Assembly (NCBI RefSeq): GCF_024814375.1
Contig: NZ_JANUXX010000001.1
Location: 124,001 to 188,000 of the forward strand
Source: Streptococcus sciuri
GTDB lineage: Bacteria; Bacillota; Bacilli; Lactobacillales; Streptococcaceae
Length of the DNA: 64,000 nucleotides
Direction: 5' to 3'
Position 1 is the first letter of the stretch. Each line of letters opens with the position of its first letter. The translations under genes and the position numbers were made by a program. This document shows, piece by piece, positions 59,001-64,000 of the stretch. A model generated the notes under the pieces. It was given only the letters and a program-made list of their open reading frames with translations. It did not search any database and was not told the DNA's origin.

Positions 59001-60576
59001 CTTGATAGCTGGAACATCCGACAGATGGAGTGCTTATCAGACAATAAATACCAATAGCAACTGGATCGCATCATTGGGAAGAGTTCAATTTGGAGACAGT
59101 AGTGGCATTTACGTTGGGTCAAAGGTTCATTTATATGTTCATATCTCAGCGGATGAGATTACATTTGACCCTGCAGTGACGAATCGTTCTATGAGACTCC
59201 AAGGTCCAATTTTGGATAGTCAGAATTCTTGGACGTGGACCAACTGGCATTTGTACCACCCTTTCTACAATAAATGGAGCAGCAATCTTACAACTGGTAA
59301 CAACTATCGGTTGATAAAACTGACCACCACTATCACTCAAGAGATGTATCAACATTCTAAAGGCTTTGAACTCCAAGTCAGAATTGATGGTGTTAAGGAT
59401 GGAAAGTTCCACTTTAGAGCCTTGATGGTATCAACTGGTGATATCTTTCCAGACTACTGGACACCATCGTTAGAAGACTTTACGACAGTGACAGCTTTTC
59501 ATGAAGTGCGGGATACTTTAAGTAGTCACACTCGAACAATTGGAGATCACACCAATCAAATCAGCCAAGTTGTTCAAACAGCTAGTGGGATTGTGACACG
59601 AGTTGGCAATTTAGAAACCAGTCGGGCAACAACTGCGGCTGTTAATGCCATTCAAACTCAGGTTGCAACACTCGCAGGGTCGTGGTCTGTACGCAATTTG
59701 ACTAGTGCTGGAACGATACTAAATCAGCTTAATCTCAATAAAGACGGAACGGTTAAGATTGATGGCAAATTAGTCCAAATAACCGGTACGACTTATATTC
59801 AAGATAGCGTGATATCCTCCAGCAAAATCGCAAGTCTAGATGCAGGGAAGATTACGTCTGGTATCATCTCCGCAGCTCGAATTGGTGCAGAAGCCATTAC
59901 GGCTGATAAGTTAAAAGTTGACCAAGCTTTCTTTAACAAGTTTATGGCCAATGATGCGTATCTTCGACAACTCTTTGCGAAGAATGTCTTTATCACCCAA
60001 GTACAGGCAGTGACACTTTCTGCCAACAAACTATCTGGAGGCATTCTAACGGCTACAAATGGAGCCATGAAGATTAATCTAAACCAAGGGAATATCAAGT
60101 TCTTCACAAATTCTCCTTCCATATCACGGGAGGTCTCAGGATATCCCCATCAATGGGTTTCTTTTGAGACTGGAACATCAAATGGCAAGCCCTGAGGTGT
60201 TACCGTTATCGGTTCGAACCGCTGGAACAATTGGAATGCCAATGACGGTGGCTTTGTCGGTATTCGTGCTTGGAATGGCGCAAATGATGACCAAATTGAT
60301 ATTGTTGGTGATAAGGTCAGGTTAGCGAGTTCACCCTATACCAATCCAGACGGTTGGGACGTTGTCACTCTTCCAAATCAACTCAATATCGATGCCCATC
60401 GAGCAGCAGATAGACCAACCTCTGTAATGAATATTGGCGATATTCGACTGTATCGAAACACATCCACCTATGTCAGTTTGAAGGATGTCCTTCATCAATT
60501 CAATCACAATTTTAAACACTTAGTCAATATCACAGGTCGAGGGGATGTTCTTCTGACTTGGGATACCATCAAATAA
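56029..60576 (+). pseudogene. Tail-associated spike/endopeptidase, with in-frame TGA
   Basis: Large tail-tip protein, expected 1515 residues. The frame starts at GTG 56029. The N-terminal ~370 residues match the prophage tail/endopeptidase family (LSLVDKTVRTAKWHGKPLP, LEVTTYHISDDIMTRLVAPF, FRLEGIDQPKDAIVIEAFEL). A long helical region (about 370-600, KRSEAVAIERAIENANRAFE) follows, then two carbohydrate-binding-like beta domains (about 605-760 and 990-1150) separated by helices. A TGA at 60193-60195 (NGKP-stop-GVTVIGSN) truncates it at 1388 residues. After it the same frame continues 127 codons with phage-like sequence (RAWNGANDDQIDIVGDKVRL) to TAA at 60574-60576. A CGA to TGA change is the simplest reading. 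Confidence 0.85.
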
Positions 60577-60588
60577 AGGAGATTTTAC

Positions 60589-60795
60589 ATGAATCTAGAA
60601 CAAATAAACCAATCTTTAAAACTAACCATTCAAGAGCTTGTCACAAAGCTATCTGATGAAATCACTGCTAAGAATCTCATTGCCATCCAATTGGTGGAAA
60701 GAGATGAGGAGCTTAGCTTATTGCGTAAAGAAAAACAGGAATTGATGGAGCTGTTAGAAGTTCAGACGAAACCTGAAGAAGAGAAAGGAGAATAG
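60589..60795 (+). CDS. Small coiled-coil phage protein
   Basis: A 68-residue protein that is entirely helical and charged (LEQINQSLKLTIQELVTKLS, IAIQLVERDEELSLLRKEKQ), suggesting a short coiled coil. AAAGGAG lies 9 bases before ATG. No family is recognised. Short coiled-coil proteins between the tail-spike and holin genes are common in streptococcal prophages and may be lysis regulators or tail chaperones; neither can be shown. It is 5 bp before the next gene. Confidence 0.65.
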   Translation: MNLEQINQSLKLTIQELVTKLSDEITAKNLIAIQLVERDEELSLLRKEKQELMELLEVQTKPEEEKGE

Positions 60796-60800
60796 GTCCT

Positions 60801-61172
60801 ATGGCACTACTCAATATTGACAAAGTAACAGAACCATTTGATTTAGGAACCGCTCTATCGTATATGCGAAAGAATGGTGAGTTTATCCGTTGTAAGACGC
60901 TTGAACAGGACTTTTACATGTACTTAGAAGAGTCACGACGACCTGCCATTAAAAATGGCAAGCGACAGTTGGTTACAACTGAAACAGTTTGGGCATTTAA
61001 TCAGTGGGGCAGCACTGCATTAACCTTGAATATCTCTGACCTCTTTCATGATTGTTTCTATCTCATGCGGTTTGATGAGAATGGTCAACCAGATTGGTCA
61101 GACCCAACTGTTGAAGAAGAAAAGCGAATAGAAAGAGAGGTGGCAGATGAAGGAATTAGTAACCCTCAATAA
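60801..61172 (+). CDS. Hypothetical phage protein, 123 residues, Tad2-like layout
   Basis: No certain family. The order of segments FDLGTALSYMRKNGEFIRC, YMYLEESRRPAIKNGK, TVWAFNQWGSTALTLNIS and LFHDCFYLMRFDENGQ resembles the DUF2829/Tad2 fold, whose members bind signalling nucleotides and block Thoeris defence. The usual GWNG turn is missing, so this is only a shape-based guess. GGAGAATAGGTCCT before ATG is an acceptable ribosome site. It overlaps the holin gene by 26 bp. Confidence 0.55.
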   Translation: MALLNIDKVTEPFDLGTALSYMRKNGEFIRCKTLEQDFYMYLEESRRPAIKNGKRQLVTTETVWAFNQWGSTALTLNISDLFHDCFYLMRFDENGQPDWSDPTVEEEKRIEREVADEGISNPQ

Positions 61173-61542
61173 ACTCCTTTTTTCTACGATAGGGGGATTT
61201 GTCGGAAGTCTATTTGGGGAGTTGGATGGTATCTTATATGCCCTCCTTGTCTTCATCGTTATTGACTATCTAACAGGAATTTTTGCGGCAGTTGTTGAGA
61301 AACAGCTATCAAGTAGTATCGGTTTTCGTGGCATCTTTAAAAAGATAGCCATTTTATGTTTAGTTTCCATTGGTTATTTGATTGATACAGCGATTATCAA
61401 ACAAGGTGGGGCGATTCGGACAATGGTGATCTTCTTCTACCTCAGCAATGAAGGATTCAGTATTTTGGAGAATACCGTTCGAATTGGCTTGCCTATTCCA
61501 GAGAAACTACAAGAAATTTTAAAACAAATCAACGAGAGGTAA
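61147..61542 (+). CDS. Phage holin
   Basis: Membrane protein that permeabilises the cell at the end of infection so that the endolysin can reach the wall. The 131 residues have hydrophobic spans at about 10-27 and 29-52 (GELDGILYALLVFIVIDYLT), 68-85 (KIAILCLVSIGYLIDTAI) and 92-108, with conserved VIDYLTGI and FYLSNEGFSILEN typical of the phage holin-4 (TcdE-like) family. It starts at ATG 61147 within the previous gene. The endolysin starts 6 bp after its stop. Confidence 0.93.
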   Translation: MKELVTLNKLLFSTIGGFVGSLFGELDGILYALLVFIVIDYLTGIFAAVVEKQLSSSIGFRGIFKKIAILCLVSIGYLIDTAIIKQGGAIRTMVIFFYLSNEGFSILENTVRIGLPIPEKLQEILKQINER

Positions 61543-61548
61543 ACAGAT

Positions 61549-63018
61549 ATGGGTAAACATTTAGTTATTTGTGGTCATGGGCAAGGGCGGACAGTCTATG
61601 ACCCAGGAGCAGTGAATACCAAATTAGGTATCACAGAAGCTGGCAAAGTACGTGAGTTAGCTAAGCTCATGTCCAAGTACAGCGGTCAAACCATCGACTA
61701 CATCACGGACCAAAATGTCTATGATTATAAGTCGTTGGCAAGTCTTGGGAAAGGCTATGACTCTATTACTGAGCTGCACTTCAATTCCTTTAATGGTACG
61801 GCACGAGGGACGGAAGTCCTTATTCAATCTTCTTTGACGGCAGACAAGGAGGACATGGCTATTCTATCTACTCTTGGGCGCTATTTTCCAAATCGAGGAA
61901 TTAAGAAAGTTGACTGGCTGTATAATGCCAATGAAGCAGCTAGCCGTGGTTATACTTATCGTTTGGTGGAGATTGCCTTTATCGATAATGAAGAGGACAT
62001 GGCGATTTTTGAAAGCAAGAAAGAGGAAATTGCGAAGGGTCTCGTTTCAGCTATTACACAAGAGGAGGTGAAGAACATTGTTTCGGCACCACCCAGTAAT
62101 CAAGAAGGACAGCCCAATTCTTCTACCAGCCCTATCTATCGCGTTGGGGATAGCGTTCGTGTGTTACCTCATGCGACTCATTATCAAACGGGTCAAGTCA
62201 TCTCTAACTGGGTCAGGGGAAAAGTCTATAAAATCCTCCGAGTCAAAGAGGTAAAGCAATCAAGAAGTAAGAGAGCCTACCTCCTTGAAGGAATTCAGTC
62301 GTGGGTGTTAGAACAGGATGTGGAAGGTACAAGTCTTGGTGATTCCGAACAAACTTATACGGCTCAAAAGGGGGATACCTATTATGGAATTGCCAGAAAG
62401 TTTGGGCAGCCTGTTGATGCTTTATTAGCCTTAAATGGTCTGAAGAAAACAGATATTCTAAAAATTGGACAAACTCTAAAAGTCAATGCGGCATCAAGGA
62501 CAACAACTGCTATTCCAACCAGTATGCCACAACGTGTGATTGCGTCAGCTCTATCTAAGGTTGGTCAAAAAGTAACTGTGCCAAGTAACCCTTATGGCGG
62601 TCAGTGTGTTGCTTTGGCGGATAAGATTGTTCAAGAGTTGACGGACAAGAATCTGTCTTACACCAATGCGATTGACTGTTTGAAAAAAGCCAAATCAAAC
62701 GGTTTTCCAGTGATTTATGATGCTTGGGGAGTAAATCCGAAAGCGGGTGATTTCTACGTTATTGATACAGTCGGACACCCCTTTGGTCATATTGGTATCT
62801 GTGTGACCGACTCTGATGGGCAAGATATTGATGGGGTAGAGCAGAATATCGATGGCTATTCAGATCTTAACAAGAATGGCATTAACGACCAATTGGAGCT
62901 TGGTGGTGGAGGTATTACTCGACGAGTCAAACGAGTCTGGATGGCGGATGGCTCACTCTACGATTCAACTGGTACGGTCAAACTGGGTAAAGTCATTGGT
63001 TGGTTCAGATTAGGATAA
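61549..63018 (+). CDS. Multidomain endolysin (amidase, SH3-like, LysM, CHAP)
   Basis: Peptidoglycan-degrading lysin with two catalytic domains. In the 489 residues, 1-~175 are an Amidase_3 domain (HLVICGHGQGRTVYDPGAVN, glutamate in GITEAG, LHFNSF, VEIAFIDNEEDM) and ~200-260 an SH3-like wall-binding segment (RVGDSVRVLPHATHYQTGQV). About 270-315 is a LysM repeat (TYTAQKGDTYYGIARKFGQP), and ~345-489 a CHAP domain with catalytic Cys in PYGGQCVALAD and His in HPFGHIGICV. AACGAGAGG precedes ATG. It lies directly after the holin gene and ends before a clear terminator. Confidence 0.93.
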   Translation: MGKHLVICGHGQGRTVYDPGAVNTKLGITEAGKVRELAKLMSKYSGQTIDYITDQNVYDYKSLASLGKGYDSITELHFNSFNGTARGTEVLIQSSLTADKEDMAILSTLGRYFPNRGIKKVDWLYNANEAASRGYTYRLVEIAFIDNEEDMAIFESKKEEIAKGLVSAITQEEVKNIVSAPPSNQEGQPNSSTSPIYRVGDSVRVLPHATHYQTGQVISNWVRGKVYKILRVKEVKQSRSKRAYLLEGIQSWVLEQDVEGTSLGDSEQTYTAQKGDTYYGIARKFGQPVDALLALNGLKKTDILKIGQTLKVNAASRTTTAIPTSMPQRVIASALSKVGQKVTVPSNPYGGQCVALADKIVQELTDKNLSYTNAIDCLKKAKSNGFPVIYDAWGVNPKAGDFYVIDTVGHPFGHIGICVTDSDGQDIDGVEQNIDGYSDLNKNGINDQLELGGGGITRRVKRVWMADGSLYDSTGTVKLGKVIGWFRLG

Positions 63019-63026
63019 TAGTTCTT

Positions 63027-63058
63027 AAGTCTGGTGGAAACATCAGGCTTTATTTTTT
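63027..63058 (+). terminator. Terminator after the endolysin gene
   Basis: A 10-bp stem with two G-U pairs (63027-63036 with 63041-63050), a GAAA tetraloop and a run of six T after 63052. It closes the late transcript. Confidence 0.85.
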
Positions 63059-63241
63059 GCTTTTTTTCTTAAAAGTGCAGAAAAATCGCGCTCAAATGTA
63101 CTTGGTAAGGTAGGAAGAATAATTTGCATTCCAATCACTATTGGCATACTACATTATGGTCGAGATAGTTGGTCTGATAACTTGACTTATCTCTTGATTA
63201 GAGTGATATATAGTGTACATATAATATAGGAAGGAGACGAC
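63059..63241. promoter_or_regulatory. Leader of the recombinase gene
   Basis: No gene is supported. A TATAAT occurs at 63220-63225, but the nearest -35-like TTGATT (63194-63199) is 20 bp away, so the promoter is uncertain. AAGGAGACGAC directly precedes the recombinase ATG. In some serine-integrase prophages the att site lies near the integrase, so this segment should be searched for one; none is visible without the far prophage end. Confidence 0.4.
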
Positions 63242-64000
63242 ATGGGTATTACTGTGATACAGGCTAAAACGAATCAGAAGAAGCAACGAGTTTGTGCTTA
63301 TGTGCGGGTTTCTACGATGAATAGCCGTCAGTTGGATTCTCTTGGGAATCAGAAAGTAGCTTTTGAGCGACTTTATAGTCATCGTGAGGATGTGGATTTC
63401 CTTGGTGTTTACTCTGATAAAGGGATTTCAGGTTCAAAAGAAGAACGACCTTATTTTCAAGCTATGCTTGAGGAATGTCGGAAAGGGCATATCGACCTTA
63501 TTCACACCAAATCGATTTCACGCTTTGCGAGAAATACGCTGACTGTTCTTGAAGTGAGTCGAGAGTTGAAAACACTTGGTGTGGATATTTTCTTTGAGGA
63601 GCAGAATATTCATACACTATCGAGTGAGGGTGAAGTCATGCTTTCAGTGCTAGCAAGTTTAGCTGAGGAAGAATTGCGGAGTATGAGTGCCAATCAGCAT
63701 TGGGCATTTCAGAAGAAGTTTCAACGTGGCGAATTGATCATCAATACTAAACGATTTTTAGGATATGATGTAAACGAAAGTGGTGAGCTCATCATCAATG
63801 AGCGAGAAGCGGAGATTGTTCGAAGAATCTATCAACTTTATTTGAGCGGTATGGGGATGCATCGGATTGCGAAACTCTTCAATAAAGAGGGAGTTCCGAC
63901 GGTAACAGGTGGTAGATGGCATGATACGACGATAAAAAATATCCTCAGTAATGAAAAGTATAAAGGATCAGCTCTTCTTCAAAAATATTTCCATGATGGT
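63242..64000 (+). CDS. Large serine recombinase (prophage integrase), cut by window end
   Basis: Site-specific recombinase, probably the integrase of this prophage. The 253 visible residues include the N-terminal resolvase domain with catalytic Ser24 in CAYVRVSTMNSRQLDSL, the arginines in SISRFARNTLT and VLASLAEEELRSM, and the start of the recombinase domain (GYDVNESGELIINEREAEIV, FNKEGVPTVTGGRWHDTTIK). Typical large serine recombinases have ~450-550 residues, so about half is missing on the right. AAGGAGACGAC lies just before ATG 63242. No repressor or excisionase gene is visible between it and the lysis genes. Confidence 0.94.
   Translation, partial: MGITVIQAKTNQKKQRVCAYVRVSTMNSRQLDSLGNQKVAFERLYSHREDVDFLGVYSDKGISGSKEERPYFQAMLEECRKGHIDLIHTKSISRFARNTLTVLEVSRELKTLGVDIFFEEQNIHTLSSEGEVMLSVLASLAEEELRSMSANQHWAFQKKFQRGELIINTKRFLGYDVNESGELIINEREAEIVRRIYQLYLSGMGMHRIAKLFNKEGVPTVTGGRWHDTTIKNILSNEKYKGSALLQKYFHDG

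Noticed and set aside
44627-60195. TGA read as Trp (a recoded genetic code) to explain the in-frame TGA codons in terL and the tail-spike gene
   Set aside because: Many intact genes in the same prophage end in TGA (for example the VRR-NUC and small terminase genes), and the second TGA most simply replaces CGA rather than TGG. Frameshifts in the same module also point to decay or errors, not recoding.

Overview
The window is a piece of a low-GC Firmicute chromosome, almost certainly a Streptococcus. The gene order nrdE-nrdH / ptsH-ptsI / gapN / aroA-aroK-pheA is a streptococcal core arrangement, GapN is a typical streptococcal NADP-dependent enzyme, and a complete tagatose-6-phosphate lactose operon follows. 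Species is not decidable by eye; S. mutans or the S. bovis/equinus group fit the proteins I recognise.

Layout. (1) 1-9.7 kb: core housekeeping genes. nrdE (partial) and nrdH read leftward under two NrdR boxes. ptsHI, gapN, aroA-aroK-pheA and a 23S rRNA uracil methyltransferase read rightward. (2) 9.8-18.7 kb: lactose utilisation, lacR then lacABCD from a consensus promoter, then lacTFEG from a second promoter with a LacT-type antiterminator/terminator leader. (3) 19.0-25.0 kb: a very AT-rich cassette. A 27-codon Trp/Gly/Cys peptide gene has its own consensus promoter and is followed by a leaky terminator, a peptidase-C39 ABC exporter, an anchored accessory protein, a second ABC pump (ATPase and permease), two membrane-anchored thioredoxin-fold proteins and a secreted phospholipase A2. 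I read this as a disulfide-containing, bacteriocin-like peptide system, and it is the best candidate here for something undescribed. (4) 25.0-29.4 kb: a defence/regulatory patch with an ImmA/IrrE-type metallopeptidase carrying a C-terminal HTH, a 198-residue protein, and an AbiE type IV toxin-antitoxin pair behind an 18-bp perfect inverted repeat. (5) 29.4-64 kb: a siphovirus-type prophage running to the window edge.

Prophage. A leftward block (two small ORFs, DUF2800, DUF2815, a 54-residue membrane protein, family A DNA polymerase) and a rightward block (P4-type primase/helicase, VRR-NUC, SNF2 helicase, sigma-like regulator, HNH) diverge from a ~170-bp imperfect palindrome. The polymerase carries a 135-residue mini-intein in its motif B. 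A possible cos region, a zinc-ribbon HTH protein, a ParB-methyltransferase fusion and a C5 methyltransferase precede an HK97-type packaging, head and tail module, then holin, a multidomain endolysin and a serine recombinase cut by the window end.

The morphogenesis genes are decayed or mis-sequenced. terL has a nonsense codon and a frameshift. The capsid gene and the first tail chaperone gene each carry a -1 shift at a C run, and the tail-spike gene has an in-frame TGA. A Phd-Doc toxin-antitoxin moron between terL and portal has a -1 shift just before the Fic motif. A canonical A AAA AAG slippery site in the tail-chaperone gene is intact. No tRNA, rRNA, CRISPR array or insertion sequence was recognised.
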